Source of the DNA: Stratiolaelaps scimitus
Lineage: Eukaryota > Arthropoda > Arachnida > Mesostigmata > Laelapidae
Direction: 5' to 3'
NCBI GenBank assembly: GCA_019614645.1
Contig: JABWDB010000011.1
Span: 4,265,501-4,329,500, forward strand
Length of the DNA stretch: 64,000 nt
The notes below the pieces were generated by a model. The model was not told the DNA's origin and did not search any database. It saw nothing but the letters and a program-made list of their open reading frames with translations. The stretch's first letter is position 1. Each line of letters starts with the position of its first letter. This document shows positions 34,770-46,660 of the stretch, one piece after another. A program made the translations under genes and the position numbers.

Positions 34770-35309
34770 ATGTATGTCCAATATGATAATGTAAGTCGAG
34801 GACAGGCTGGCCCGTCACAAGCAAAGAGAAAAACTAACCAAAAGCGTCTTCTGTGTGTTTGGTGGACTAGCAAGGGAATTGTACATCGTGAGCTCTTGAA
34901 GCCTGGTGACACTATAAATGCTGATGTCTACTCAGCACAGTTAAAACACGTGCACGCTGCGCCAACCGAAAAGCAACCAGCCAGCCTCATTATAAGGAAC
35001 GGAACCATACCCCAGAACGATAACACATCGCGCGAACTACCTTGGACACCATTTAAAGATTAAATTGGCAAGTATTATCCCATCCACCACATTTTCTTGA
35101 CCTCGAGCCGTCAGACTATCATTTTTTCTTGAATTTGCAAAACAGCATTAGTAGCAAAATTTTCATCTTCACGGAGGTGAAGGCAGAAACCGCTATTATT
35201 TTAAAGTTTTTTGCGGCCCAGCCAGAAAGCTTTTACGAGAAGGGAATTGTTGACCTACCGAATCGATGGGCGAAATGTGTAGAAGCCGAAAAAGACAACA
35301 AGCATTGAG
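34770..35309 (+). pseudogene. mariner-type transposase remnant, copy B
   Basis: Duplicate of 28731-29270 with the same central and C-terminal motifs and the same disruptions. Confidence 0.8.
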
Positions 35310-35695
35310 TGCAAATCGAGTTATAAGCGTTTTAATTAGCATTCAAAAACCGGATAACACACATTTCCACCCGTAATATATATTGAGCTAAAATAATGAG
35401 AGCATTAGTAATACTATAATTATAATAACACTAATCCCCGTTGTGTGACACGCCTGGTACTTAGAAGTAAGGGTGTATAATGTACCAAGGTTTGCAGCAG
35501 CTATAAACTCCATAGTCTGTCTATGTAATTATGTACAGTTATCTTCGGTACCTTATTGTGTGAGACTGATTTTTGTTCCGTAGGCACGGACTGACTCTTA
35601 GTCATAAACCCAAAACAAAGTGATTCCCCATCGCCCCCCGGGAGTCTCCTGGACGGGAGTCTCACTCCGTTGTCATCCACACGTCCGCACCTCCT

Positions 35696-35771
35696 AAATG
35701 TATAGTTTTTTTTTTTGTGGACCACCCACGACCTTGCGGGTGGCAAGTTTATTAAGACAAAATGTATAGTT
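35696..35771 (-). repeat. Short retrocopied 3' end with 12-bp target duplication, copy B
   Basis: Target duplication at 35696-35707 and 35760-35771. The T-run on the plus strand is about 4 bases shorter than in copy A. Confidence 0.8.
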
Positions 35772-35989
35772 AACACCTGTCATCTGCACAACCTTAGATA
35801 CACTCTGTGCACCGCGCATAATGTACACAAGAGTTCATAGAGTGTCGTTGTCTATCGGTTATCCGGCTGGTGGTTACATAGCGGGGGAGCTTTCACTTGA
35901 TATCGGTTATTATGTCGATCGAATTTCGGGTCCAGAGGACACTCGGAAAGCTGCTGCAATAACATAGAAATAGTTAATTACCACTCGAT

Positions 35990-37650
35990 AATAACACACA
36001 TTTCGAACCAACAATTTCGAATTTGTGAACTGTCGATGAGAGAGCTTAATTCGTGGGCTGCCGCGTCAAGCTTAATAGTAGGTCCATGAGAGGTCCTCAC
36101 TGAGGCGAGCTGACGCATCCCCTGCAAAATCATGGATATACTCCATAGGGATAACAGAAGCCCGAACCGAACTTCAGTCGGTAGGACCTTGCGACGGTGT
36201 TTCAAGACCAGCCGAGTTAACAAGATCCCCAAAATCATACGAGGCAAAGGCGCAGATGAAGAGGATGAGAAGCCAAGTGAACAGAGAGGCCAAAGATTGA
36301 CCAGGCTTGAGAGACTCAAGGAGAGGGCGGGGGATGCTTTGAAAAGTCAGTTGTATTGCCCGTCCCACCCGAACGTGTGTATGCGAACGATGAATGCCGC
36401 CTGTGTGATTTTATCTACGTTGTGAGAGGTTTATTCGACCACCTTCCAGCGTTCGTCAAAAGTATGAATAACTTGTTCATTCGCGAGTTTTATTTTTCTG
36501 CCAGTATGAAAAACACAGTAAGCTGAAATGCGCCCCAGAATGGTTACCAGATGAGATGCGCGAGCACAGTTGTTATCGCTGTGCTGAGTCACACGAGATG
36601 TGCGTCGGAATAGCGGAGGCGGTGTTCAATATGTTTATGGATTCAGATCGGGATACATGAGAAGTTCAAGGATTTCAAAGTGCGTCTCCTATTTCGAAAT
36701 GATTATTCGATTGAACTGGTCAGTGGACGACACGCATTCTTGCCCGTGAAGTGGACGGTTGGCCTGCCTATAGGAGCCATTGTTCAACGGCCGAATTCAC
36801 AGGAACCAGTGCAGATTCGAGCCAGGAATCAAGTGAGCGTAAGAGTCCTTTCGAGTACCCCTAAGGCTTTTATAAACCTGCTCGGGCACCATGAAGAGGA
36901 CGTATGCTGTCTAGGGGTTAAATGGGTATTCCCAATATTTTATCTTGAAGACCTCGAGATATTGTGATCGTAAACAATGGTATGGTTCATGCAGGGTTTC
37001 AGCAAAATAGGAAAGTCGAGGTTAGGTCAGGTCAATTTGTTGAGGACTGGTGCATGGAACTTCGGTGGGATTCCCCCCAAAGGTGAACAACGCCTTCAGT
37101 CCGTTGTTCGACGACTGTGCCACAGATGAACCAACACTGATGCTTTCCACCATGACTCATGATCGTCGTCAAGGTAGTTTCATGGCAGCCGTGTATCGAT
37201 ATCGCGTGGGTGAACTCGCATAATACAGTCGGCAATACGAAGGATTATCGATGCCAGTTTTAACTACTACCGATTAACAGTGGTTTTTTACAGGCTAATT
37301 TTCTACACGAATTTCTTCATCTATCCTCCCGAGATACGTTTTGTACCGCCTCATATTTGCAGTTCACTCGAGAAGTCAAATTGTGGCTCGAATCACCGAT
37401 GATACTATAGCTCCCATTCAAATGCGAGTTGATTATGGAATAGATGAATATCTGTCCATCCGTGCTTTACAGGAAATACGACGGTCATGATGTACCCAGT
37501 GGCTCTTATGATTAGGAATATGTCACAGTGGCTCTTCGAAGAGGAGCTCCATTAGAATTACTACCCTAGAATAGCACGTTTTCACAAGCAAACGTGTACA
37601 ACACGTGGATGCAATCACGGAATTGCATATGAGCACATGAGTGTGCGGAA
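35990..37650 (+). repeat. Left arm of a large diverged inverted repeat
   Basis: Pairs in reverse orientation with 39181-41000. For example GAGGAGCTCCATTAGAATTA near 37541 matches TAATGGAGCTCCTCTTGAAG near 39241 on the other strand. Both arms contain a CRLCDF-family gene (broken here, intact on the right). Confidence 0.75.
36132..36970 (+). pseudogene. CRLCDF-family gene, copy B2, broken
   Basis: Same early frameshift as 30107, so that lesion predates the duplication. Here the EWLPDEMREHSCYRC region retains its frame, but it changes R to H and LC to MC and ends at a TGA near 36660. The C-terminal block (RLLFRNDYSIELVSG) is open to 36967. Confidence 0.85.
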
Positions 37651-38009
37651 CCAGTTATTAGAATCGTTCTGATAACCTGCATGATGAAACATAGCGTGAG
37701 CAACACTGCTTATCCAGTGGAGAATTAGAGGAGAGATCAAACAAGATTATATATTATTATTATTATTAAATTGAATACGTTTTGTTATTGTAGACACAAT
37801 GATATGCGATAAGATAATGCTTTGTATATAATAGTTACTGGATATACAAATCTATATACATCACGACATCTTCCTTTTTAATTCACTAAATTATAAGGAT
37901 AATAGAGTAATTTATTTTAAGATGTAAGATTTTTATTTTATAGCTTTATAATATATAATAAAATATATAATATATATAGTATATTAGAGTATTAGGCTTA
38001 CTAATCCTA
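36971..38009. other. Unit end, then AT-rich sequence without a gene
   Basis: 37651-38009 is very AT-rich (TATAATA-type tracts at 37748-37768 and 37950-37985). It could be the LTR or leader of the dead Ty3 copy that follows, but no LTR pair was found. Confidence 0.4.
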
Positions 38010-39000
38010 AATCTCAATGCTCAGGCTCGTCTCTGTGGCGCATTTGATTGCAATGTTTTTTCCGAACCATATCTCCAATTTGTATATGACTTCCGTTTTT
38101 GTGTTATTGTCCCTTCGGTCCAGTTATCGGTTTTTCTGTCGCCTTTGACAAGGATTCTGTCTCCAACATTAAATTATTTTTGTTCTTGTTCTCATTTTGT
38201 TCCTGTTCCATGACATCGATCGAAATCTGATTTATCTCTCAGATTTCTTAGATCCGATGTTTTGTGGTGTTCTTCCTTAACCAAGTCAAAGGTAGGACAA
38301 AGTTTTCTCCCAAGCAATAAGTTCAGCGGGTGTGATGCCATTTGGGGTAATACGATAAGAGTGTGTACTGTTATGTCGACAGCTGCTCGTATACAGTGAT
38401 TTGTTCGTAATTTCTTAAATGATCGCTTGAGAATGTCTACGAATCGTTCGACCCTGTCCCTTCGACTGGGAGAAAAAAGGGTGCAGATGTTCAACACCAA
38501 TCGACTTAACGAACGAGTTGAATTCGTTTATGATTTGAACTGTGTTCCGTTGTCGGATACTACACGACTTTTGGATTTTCAAATCTAGAGAAAATATTTT
38601 GTAATGCTAGTACGGTGTTCGTTGTTATTGCTGAATTCGTGACATATATTTCAGGCCATTTGAAAAGGCGTCGACTACTATACGGAACGTTCTACCGTCA
38701 AGGGGGCCTGCAAAGTCGATACGGACTCTTTTAAAAGGGGTGGTCGCTAGAGGCCAAAGGGGGTAAGGGTTTACGTTGGGTTTCGAGATCGTTCGATGCA
38801 CAGTTCAGTTTTCGATGTCCTGATCATCTAGAGCCAATAGGCATACGATCTGGATAGACTTCTCATTCTGTTACATCCGGGGTGTCCGTAATGTCATTGT
38901 TTAATAGTTTATGTTGTAGGAGTTAAGGTACGACAATTCTGTCAGCACTCATTAAACATCAGTTGTTTTCTGAAAGTGAATATTTATGGTTTTGGATGCA
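38010..39000 (-). pseudogene. Decayed Ty3-type integrase region
   Basis: Read on the minus strand from about 38770 downward, the integrase core appears in pieces: RVRIDFAGPLDGRTFRIVVD, then DAFSKWPEIYVT, then SDNGTQF, then VERFVDILKRSFKKL, then LLLGRKL and finally a GDRILVK-type C-terminal module. Stops and frameshifts separate them. The order and motifs match Ty3-type Pol and differ in sequence from both the young element at 20003 and the decayed one at 54190. Confidence 0.75.
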
Positions 39001-39180
39001 TCCAAGAGGGCCATTGAAGTAAGTACGTTGAGACCATATACCAGTTCTTAAAGATTTCAGAGCTTGTTGTATAACAGCATCGGTTTTCGTGTGATATTGA
39101 ATTTCAAAGAAATTCAGGGGTCATGGGAGTCAAGGGTAATGAGCCAGTTGAAAATCGTCCTATATGTTGGCAATTACTCA

Positions 39181-41000
39181 GAATGCAACGTGTTGCACAG
39201 GTTTTTTTTTGTGAAATCGTGCTATTCTAGGTAGTAATTTTAATGGAGCTCCTCTTGAAGAGTCACTGTGACAGTGAGCACATCATAATCAGTCATTTTT
39301 CCTGTAAAACACATATGCCGGCTTTACGATGAAGCGATGAGTGAACAGAACATATTGGAGGGTTATAACAAATACACGCGTCTGCCGAAAATCCATTTAG
39401 TCCATAGTCAACTCGCATTTGAGTGGGAAGTATGTTATCATCGACGATTGAACCACAATTTGATTTCCGAGTGAGTTGCAAATATGGAGCATTGGAAACT
39501 ATCTCGGGAAGAAAGCGAGAAAATCAGGTGGAAAATTAGCCTGGAAAAAACTACCGATTAACAATAAAAATGTGAAAGATTATAGACATTTTTAACACGA
39601 ATATTCTTTTTTTAAATCTCCTTTATTTATTATTAGCACAATAAAATAAAGTAAAACCCGAGTACATAATATTTCGTGTTGCTGACTTTATTATGCGAGT
39701 TCCGTTCACTCTAATGGTGATATCGATACACGGCCGCCATGAAACTACCTTGACGACGATCATGAGTCATGGCAGAAAGCATCAATGTTTGATCACCTGT
39801 GGCATAGTCGTCGAGCAACGGACTGAAGGCTTTGTTCACCTTCTGTTCATCTTACGGAAGCTCTATACAGTAGTCCTCAACAGTGAAACCCTGCATGGAC
39901 CATGTTGCTGTCTACGATAACAACATCTCGAAGTCATCCAAGTCAGAAATCGGGAATATCCATCTAACCTCTAGAGAGCATAATTCATTTCCATTGTACC
40001 CGAGCAGCTTTATACTAGCCTTAGGGATCTTCCGAGTGAGTTTTACGCTCGCTTGGTTCTTGGCTTGAATTAGTTCTTGTGAATTTGGCCGTTGAACAAT
40101 GGCTCCTATAGGCAGGCCAACCGTCCACTCCATGGGCCACATTGTGCGTCGTCCACGGACCACTTCTATCGAATAATCATTTCGAAAGAGAATACGCACC
40201 TTGATGATGTGCTTGTACTCCACAGGTATCCAGAGCTGAAACGCGTACACAAACATATTAAACACCGCCTCCGCTATCCCGACGCACGGCCCGTGTGACT
40301 TGGCACAGCGATAACAACTGCGCTCGCGCATCTCATCTGGTAACCATTCTGGGGCGCACTCCTGCTGCTGACTGCCAGTTTCCGGTTTGCCCACATAGTG
40401 CAACTCGCCAAGGAACAGTTTCCGAACGCGAGACGCTTGATCGAGCAGGTAAGGCAAAGTTCGGGCAAGATTCGTGATGTGGCGAACGTAGGTCCCTACA
40501 CATTTCACAACGTTGGTAAAATCACACAGGCGACATTCGTCATTCGCATACACACGTTCGGGTGGGACGGGCAATACAATTGACTTTTTAAAGTGTCCGG
40601 CGAACTGCTTGAGTGTCTCAAGCCTGGTCAATCTTTGGCCTGTCTGTTCAATTGGCTCCTTATCCTCTTCATCTGAGCCTTTGCCTCGTATGATTTTGGA
40701 GATCTTGTTAACTCGGTTGGTCTTGAATCGCCGTCGCAAGGTCCTACCGACTGAAGTTCGGTTCGGGATTCTGTTATCCCTGCGGAATATATCCATGATT
40801 TTGTAGGGGATGCGTAAGCTCGCCTCAGTGAAGTTCGACGCGGCAGCCCACGAATTCAGCTCTGATCGACAGTTCGCAAATTCGCCCTCGTTGGCACAAT
40901 TACCACACACAATACCATCGTTATTGTCGAGTGGTAATTAGCTATTACTCTGTTATTGCATCAGCCTTCGAGTGTCCCCTGGATCCGAAATTTGATCGAC
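39181..41000 (-). repeat. Right arm of the large inverted repeat
   Basis: Reverse-oriented, diverged relative of about 35990-37650. By eye about three quarters of bases agree near the inner end. It carries the intact minus-strand family gene. Confidence 0.75.
39912..40796 (-). CDS. CRLCDF-family protein, minus-strand copy, intact
   Basis: 294 residues from ATG at 40796, chosen because it aligns with the starts of 26297 and 30107 (MDIFRRDNRIPNRTSVGRTL); the frame is open upstream to 40910. A basic N-terminus (RRRFKTNRVNKISKIIRGKG) is followed by ERVYANDECRLCDF (Cys88, Cys91), then PEWLPDEMRERSCYRC with SHGPC (Cys161, Cys164, His168, Cys171), then VRILFRNDYSIEVVRG and MEWTVG. The region between the two Cys clusters is poorly conserved with other members, whereas the motif blocks are almost identical. 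Divergent from the 26297 protein yet still open, which argues for past selection on the frame. Function unknown. Confidence 0.7.
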   Translation of the reverse strand: MDIFRRDNRIPNRTSVGRTLRRRFKTNRVNKISKIIRGKGSDEEDKEPIEQTGQRLTRLETLKQFAGHFKKSIVLPVPPERVYANDECRLCDFTNVVKCVGTYVRHITNLARTLPYLLDQASRVRKLFLGELHYVGKPETGSQQQECAPEWLPDEMRERSCYRCAKSHGPCVGIAEAVFNMFVYAFQLWIPVEYKHIIKVRILFRNDYSIEVVRGRRTMWPMEWTVGLPIGAIVQRPNSQELIQAKNQASVKLTRKIPKASIKLLGYNGNELCSLEVRWIFPISDLDDFEMLLS

Positions 41001-41009
41001 AGTATAACC

Positions 41010-42262
41010 GATATCAAAATCGTTTATTCAAACATACGGTAGGTCGGTATTTCTAGGGATTATGGGGGGGGGGGGTGAGGACGACAATGTCCCGAGGAAG
41101 GCGATGGCATTGCCTCTCTGCACGGCGAGGGACAGGCGCTGCAGGAGGAAAGAGCCAGCGCGCTTGTCCCCGGTGGCGCGGATCAACCTGTGGTAGACCC
41201 CCTCGAGGAAGTTCGCAGTGAGAGGGCCGTGCCCGCCCAAGGTCTCAAAGGCAAGGGGGGAAAACAGGTGGGTTGCTTGGAGTGCGGCGTACTTCCTTAG
41301 CTTTGCCCGTTCCGCACGCGCTACTGCGTAACCGGGGATGGTTGCACAGTGGTTGACATAAGAAGGTGCTAGAGTGTCAACCACAGTGCCGTCCCAGACC
41401 AGGTGCAGGCCTCGATGAAAGGGGATAAGGGTGAGGCCGTCAGGGCGGCGCCCGTCAGAGGTGTCGAGGCCCTGTGGCTCCCTTGTGCAAGGAATACCGG
41501 CGGAGTGGAGGGCCCTCACGAGCGTGTCGTTAAGCATCGTGTGTCGCGGATGGCGACCGGCGCTGCGTTCGCACGAGAGACCGTGATGGCCATTCGTTGC
41601 GACGGGGTCCCCGCAACGCTCGCAGCTGTGGGCCGCAACTACAGGGGCCCCGAGGCGAAGGCCCACACAGAAGCGGAGGGAGCGATCGTCTAGAGCAGTA
41701 CCAAGGGACGACGAGGGCAGCGCGTGGAGCCACGCCCCCGCACCAGGCCTGTCGACAGCCCGGAGGCGAGCTTGGTCAGCAACGTGTGGCGCAGAGGCCA
41801 GGAGGGAGTCCCGCAGCTCCTGGTGCAGGGCATCGGACCACGCCCGCTGCTTGCTCTGTTTGTCCGGAGGGACCCGAGCGCGGACGCCCGTCTGGTCAAG
41901 GGCAGCTTCCTGGGAAGCGGAGAAGTGGGCGAGCGCTTCGGGGGGGAGGACTGTAGCGACCATGTCGGCAACCGCCGTAAGCGACGCGGCGTAGCAAACG
42001 TCAGCCAAGCGGCGTACACTGAGGATGCCGAGGCCACCGAAGCGGACTGGAAGGGAAGCCTGCGACGCCGCTTCCGGAGGGAGCTGGAGGTTCAGGATCG
42101 TCGTCAGGGCTTCCACCACCAAGTCGTCATACTCGTGAAGGGCTGAAGCCTCAGTGCCGGCCGGGCATGTCCTAAGCAAGTGCTGCATGCGTGCCGCCGA
42201 GAAACAGGACCGAAGCAGGAACAGCCCCTGGTGAGCCGATAACAGGGGCAGCCGGTCGAGCA
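41010..42262 (-). mobile_element. 5'-truncated LINE-like RT element, C-terminal coding region
   Basis: One open minus-strand frame reads about 410 residues of retroelement C-terminal sequence: LPLLSAHQGLFLLRSCFSAA, then PVRFGGLGILS, then CGDPVATNGHHGLSC (a Cys/His cluster), ending LQRLSLAVQRGNAIAFLGTL. It is homologous to 17930-19106 but much better preserved. It is truncated at its 5' side near 42262, where it abuts the flank shared with 62003. The 3' end near 41010 keeps the GTATGTTTGAATAAA-like terminus. The N-terminal and catalytic RT parts are missing, so it cannot be autonomous. The LINE-like class is inferred from the 5' truncation and the 3' end. Confidence 0.65.
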
Positions 42263-43978
42263 TCACGATATATATTTCATTTCCGTCATATAATATTCCG
42301 TGTCTATACACACGTTGCAGAATTACGGACTTCCAAACGCGAAACTGAATCAGCCCGTACTAACCGGGGACTAGGAACCGGTTACGAGACGATAACGACG
42401 TTGACCTGCCTGGTGGTCTCGCATCTCCTGTCGCAAGCATGCCACCATCCCGTAATAGAGTACCACGAAGTTCTCATGGAGTAAATAGACATGGATCCCT
42501 CCAAGCTAGCATAGAGAATTGGCCCAATAGAGTTATGGCTGACTATAGGCCTGAACGTGTGTATGCAGCGGACGAGTGTCGCCTGTGCGACTTCAAGGAG
42601 GTCATGACCGCTCTTCATCCACATGTGTCTCGCTTAATCAAGATGTACGCCGATTCTTCTAATACCACCTCCGATGCCTTTCTGGCCTTGAAGGGTCGTG
42701 TGGCGCGGGCGCTCTTAATTGAGTTGAGTGCTTCGCTTGAGAATGGAACGATGAAGCAGGACTCGGTGAGCGCACCGGAATGGCTGCCGGACGAGATGCG
42801 GGAGCGCAGTTGCTATCGTTGCCCCAAGTCCCACGGGCTGTGCATCGGGATAGCGGAGGCGCTGCTAAACTCCTATGGTTACACGCTCCGTTTTTATCTA
42901 AAGACCAAATTCAACGGTTTCAAGGTACGCATCCTCTTTCGAAACGATTACTCGATCGAAGTGGTCAGTGGACGACGCACGGTGTGGCCCGTAGATTGGA
43001 CGGTTGGTCCACCGACGGGGGTTATCATCCAACCTCCGAATTCACAGAAGGAAATCGAGTTTCGAGACCCTAATTTAACGCGTGTAGGTATCAACGCACG
43101 GTGTTTTGTGCTCGTACATCTGAATGAGCTCAGCCCGGCAGGTGAAAGGCCTATCGTTTCGATGTCCATTGACTGGGTCCGACCACCAGCTGACGTCTTC
43201 AGATGTCTCGAAACATTGTTAACGTAGACCAACTTCTTCCCGTAGTCTGCCTTCCAAGACTCGTCCCGACGTCCCGACCTACCAAAATGTCGTTAAAATT
43301 TCCATGAAGTACTCAACAATACTAACAATTCTCACAAAACCATTTTCGTCGTTGTTTATTTCCATAGTCGAGCCTCAGCTGTCTCTGTTCCACTCCCGTG
43401 GTAGGCCCCTTTGTTTGTACATACTGAACGTGTAGGTGGTCGGGAACCGTAGTTCGGAAACGACTTGCGTACGGCATCGAACCATATTTATGCTGGATCA
43501 TTCGACAGTCATAGCATGGAATTAATCTGCGACGAGACAAAATTCTTCTTTGGGCTGTGTTAGAATATTGTCAGGCACAGAACCTTGTCCAAGTACAGAT
43601 TATCTTTTGAAATGGGTAATTCTATTCTATGTAAAATGTGTAGTGTGTAAATGTGTAGTTCTTTCAGCTGGGCCGATTTGAAAATATTATCATGCACCGG
43701 CAGTCTAACGCGCGCTAATCAACACTGTTTCGTGGGTACGGGTGCTACATGAATGACCAAAAAAAACAACCTTTCGGATCAGTTTAGAGCAGAAAATGCT
43801 ATCTGATGGTATCGTTGAAAGAGTTGGCCTTGATCAGACAGCAGCAGGGCACGTCTAAGGATATAACAAAGTATCCGATAAGCGATGGTGGCTACAGTCA
43901 CAATCAAGTAGCCGCACATGTTATGACTAGATACTGCCCTCAGGTCGTTCAGTCTAGATAAGAACTTCGGTCTTCTGG
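42260..43978 (+). repeat. Duplicated segment, left copy
   Basis: Collinear with 62003 to the window end, starting ATATATTTCATTTCCGTC. Contains gene 42439. Relative to the right copy it lacks two blocks around 43508-43535; the larger loss, of about 310 bp, is flanked by ATG microhomology. Confidence 0.85.
42439..43227 (+). CDS. CRLCDF-family protein, short-N-terminus subfamily, intact
   Basis: 262 residues from ATG 42439 to TAG. It lacks the long basic N-terminus of the 26297 type. Motifs: PERVYAADECRLCDF (Cys47, Cys50); PEWLPDEMRERSCYRC with KSHGLC (Cys125, Cys128, His132, Cys135); VRILFRNDYSIEVVSG at 163-178; VWPVDWTVG; IIQPPNSQ. The C-terminal 60 residues end DVFRCLETLLT. Compared with 62170 the motif blocks match almost base for base, while short patches between them change amino acids codon after codon. 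Single exon. No signal peptide or transmembrane segment seen. Function unknown. Confidence 0.75.
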   Translation: MPPSRNRVPRSSHGVNRHGSLQASIENWPNRVMADYRPERVYAADECRLCDFKEVMTALHPHVSRLIKMYADSSNTTSDAFLALKGRVARALLIELSASLENGTMKQDSVSAPEWLPDEMRERSCYRCPKSHGLCIGIAEALLNSYGYTLRFYLKTKFNGFKVRILFRNDYSIEVVSGRRTVWPVDWTVGPPTGVIIQPPNSQKEIEFRDPNLTRVGINARCFVLVHLNELSPAGERPIVSMSIDWVRPPADVFRCLETLLT

Positions 43979-44010
43979 GAAACGCATACATATTCATATA
44001 TATATATCTG

Positions 44011-44160
44011 TACATACGTTCTGCTGTATCTTTAGATGGAAGCTCCGGTAGTGAACAACATTTACAATTCCAATATAATATATATAGATATATATATTAT
44101 ATATTGTAAATGTTGTTCACTGCCGGCGCTTCAATCTAAAGATACAGCAGAACGTATGTA
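44011..44160. repeat. Long inverted repeat, MITE-like (58-bp arms)
   Basis: Arms 44011-44068 and 44103-44160 pair with a few mismatches around a 34-bp AT-rich centre. The tips read TACATACGTTCTGCTGTATC and its complement. It sits just beyond the end of the duplicated segment. Possibly a MITE or a fold-back duplication. No target duplication was established. Confidence 0.85.
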
Positions 44161-44639
44161 GGGCTAGGGATATTACAGTTGTTGTCCTGTCCTGAAGCTA
44201 GGGCCGAATGCAAAGTTGAAACGAAAGGTTCTCCCGGTAGACGAGCTGGTACCGTTAAGCATCACAGAGAGAGAAGGGGAGGAGTGCACAGGTACCGAGG
44301 GTCTCTGAGAGGCCCACTAGGTTCAATGAAAGAAGGCATTGATTTTGTGAAAGCGACTGTCACGGAACTCCACTTGGTGACCAGCATTCGACCTACCCAT
44401 CTTCACTCTACTTCGAATCCAAGTGCGTTTTCCTTGTTCAGTTCAGCAAGAACCTGAGCAAGCCAACCGACGAAGACTCAACAATATACATATATTATGA
44501 ATTTCTTGATATGGAGGGCTGTTGCAGTAATAGCGGACAGCGTTGACTTACCTGGATTGTCTCCTGTCTCAAGCTATTCTATACTGTGATTCCATAATAA
44601 AAGGGTAGCTGAAGCCTGACGAACCGTTACTATCCATGG

Positions 44640-45260
44640 TCGTTCAAGCGAAACAGACGCCGGAGCACACAAGGCTAGAGGGAGCATGGAAAAAAACTCA
44701 CTTTCATGTCACTTCTCAGCACTCAGAACCTGCTGACTATGGCGAGAAACCGGATTTAAGTTGTGTTAGCCGCTCCACCCGAATGCGTTTCTGCGACAGA
44801 CGAGTGTCGTCTATGGGACTTTTTGAAAATTCTCCAGCATAAAATTACACGACACTAAGTATTTTTGGGGAGTGCCTGGGAGCAAATCGGGGATCAGAAC
44901 TCCACTCATGTTCGCGCATGAATGGCTGCTAGCCGAGAGGCGGGAATTGCTATCGTTGTGCCCAGTCCCATGGAATGTGCGTCGGAATAACGGAGGTACT
45001 GTTCAACATGTATGTTAACGCGGTCAAAATTAACTCTACGTAATGTCTACGAGGATTTCAATGTTCGCATTCTGTTTCGAAACGATTACTCCGAGTAAGT
45101 GGTAGACGAGCCGCCATATAGCCCGGAGAGTGGACGGTTGGTCCGCCGACGGGAGTCACCGTCCTACCCCCGAATTCACAGGAGCCAATCGAGTTTCGAG
45201 ATCCTAAGTCTATAGTCCCGGGGAGGGGAGAACGGCTGGTCGTGGAGCGTTGAAACTTTG
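44640..45260 (+). pseudogene. CRLCDF-family gene, badly decayed copy
   Basis: Pieces in different frames: PECVSATDECRLWDF near 44775 (second Cys of the CxxC lost to Trp); HEWLLAERRE near 44920; CCHC-region remnants near 44960 with SHGMCVGI-like sequence; FRNDYS near 45080; EWTVGPPTGV near 45130. Stops and frameshifts lie between. This is the oldest-looking member in the window. Confidence 0.7.
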
Positions 45261-45445
45261 TGAATGTCCGTAGCTCGTCGATCCCTATTGATTGAGCCTA
45301 CCCGCAGCCCCTCAAACCCCCCCAAACCAGCGAGGGGGCTTGAGGTTTCCAAAAGCCGGGGACAGAGCAGAGGACTCCGGGCAGGGAAGCCAACCCCCAG
45401 GAGGCCCTTGCAATGCCGCTCATCGCGATTGAGGTGGATGATAAC

Positions 45446-45512
45446 TTAAGTAGATTGACGCGGACGAAAGATGCTGCTTTGAAGCATCTTTCGTCCGCGT
45501 CAATCTACTTAA
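45446..45512. repeat. Perfect 30-bp inverted repeat, 7-nt loop
   Basis: Arm 45446-45475 (starting TTAAGTAGATTGACGCGG) and its exact reverse complement at 45483-45512. Confidence 0.95.
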
Positions 45513-45675
45513 ACAGTAACCACAAGTAACTAGTGCAGGACTCACAAACCAGCTAAATTGCGTCTCCCCTCCATCCCCCCAGGGCTCGGCATGTCTTTGA
45601 AGACAACTTCGATGCCGTGAGAGGAAAGTCTTACTTATTTACTCTCTTCCTGTCATCGTGTCTGATGACGTTACT

Positions 45676-46660
45676 TCAGCTTCGGGTAGTACTCCATGGT
45701 CGCCTCGGTGGAGGCACCGAGAGCCTCCGAAGAGCGTGGCTGCTCCCCCTGCTAACCCTCCCATAGGAACCTCCCTCTTCCCTTAAGTACCCCCCCCCCC
45801 CCCTCCGAGGAGACTCTTCCTCTCGGCCAGCTAGTTGTTGCCGCCGCCGCCGCCGCCGGTTTTCTTTACTGCCCTTCTCCGCCATAATGGCGTCTATCCA
45901 ACAGGTTCCTTTACTCCACGCCCTGTCGGACGTCATCATCTTGTCGACGACCTCTCGAACGGAGGTGGGATGTGGGTGCCCTTCCGTGCCGGTTCCTCTT
46001 GCCTCCGAGAGAGCGGCACAGAGCAGTACAGTGTGATCCACGTCGTCCACCGCTCCCTTGTCGCACAAGACACCTGTCAGAGTCAGGTTTCCGGATCTTT
46101 ACCATATAAGTCTGGAGCTGGCCATGGCCCGTGAGGACCTGGGTTGACCCATACGTTATGTCGCCGCTGTTGTTCAGCCACACCTTAATCCGGGATCAGT
46201 TGCTTGATCCAGACTGCCTTGATAGGCCCCGAAGGTCCGTCCTGACGTGACCACTCCTCTTGCCACGCGTTGATGGTGGCGCTTCTCGCGGCTGTCAGCT
46301 CCCTCCCGAATTCAAAGACTCGTAAACTCCTTTCTCCGGCCAGGAGGTCCCACGGCAGCATTTTCGCCAGTACCAACAGGGCCTCGGTCTACACGGTGCG
46401 GTACGCCCGCCTTACCCTGATAACCAGTGTCGGTTGAGCCGACCTTGGGCGTTTGCGATTATCTGGTGACCGCATGACCATGTATCCCCACACCGGTGAA
46501 GCAAAGGGCTGTGGATTCCCCCACCGACGCCAGCAATCTGCTCCTGATGGTCGTTGCTCCACGTATAGGGTCTCGCGTCTAATTTCGATTTAAGCAGAAT
46601 TGCACACAGGTGTTGTAGAGGTCGGGTAATACCGCAGGTTCTCGTATATGACACATATAC
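45676..46660 (-). pseudogene. Decayed R1-like LINE, C-terminal end of ORF2
   Basis: Read on the minus strand in shifted frames: KLDARPYTWSN, then MLPWDLLAGERSLRVFEFGR, then INAWQEEWSRQD with IKQLIPD, then VLTGHGQLQTYMVKI, then a Cys/His region DDVDHTVLLCAAL, then REVVDKMMTSDRAWSKG. This order, with W-x-x-W, LIPD, TGHG and the C/D-x-x-H-x-x-x-x-C region, is the conserved end of R1-clade ORF2. Several frameshifts; dead. Confidence 0.75.

Larger units (their letters stand above)
31646..37547. repeat. Duplicated unit, copy B (no Ty3 insertion)
   Basis: Nearly identical to copy A over its whole length; the gene at 32336 encodes the same protein as 26297. The junction GAGGAG-TTCGTAAG at 31641-31650 joins the end of copy A directly to the start of copy B. 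At the end of copy B the same GAGGAG runs into CTCCATTAG, giving the outer boundary of the unit. Confidence 0.9.
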
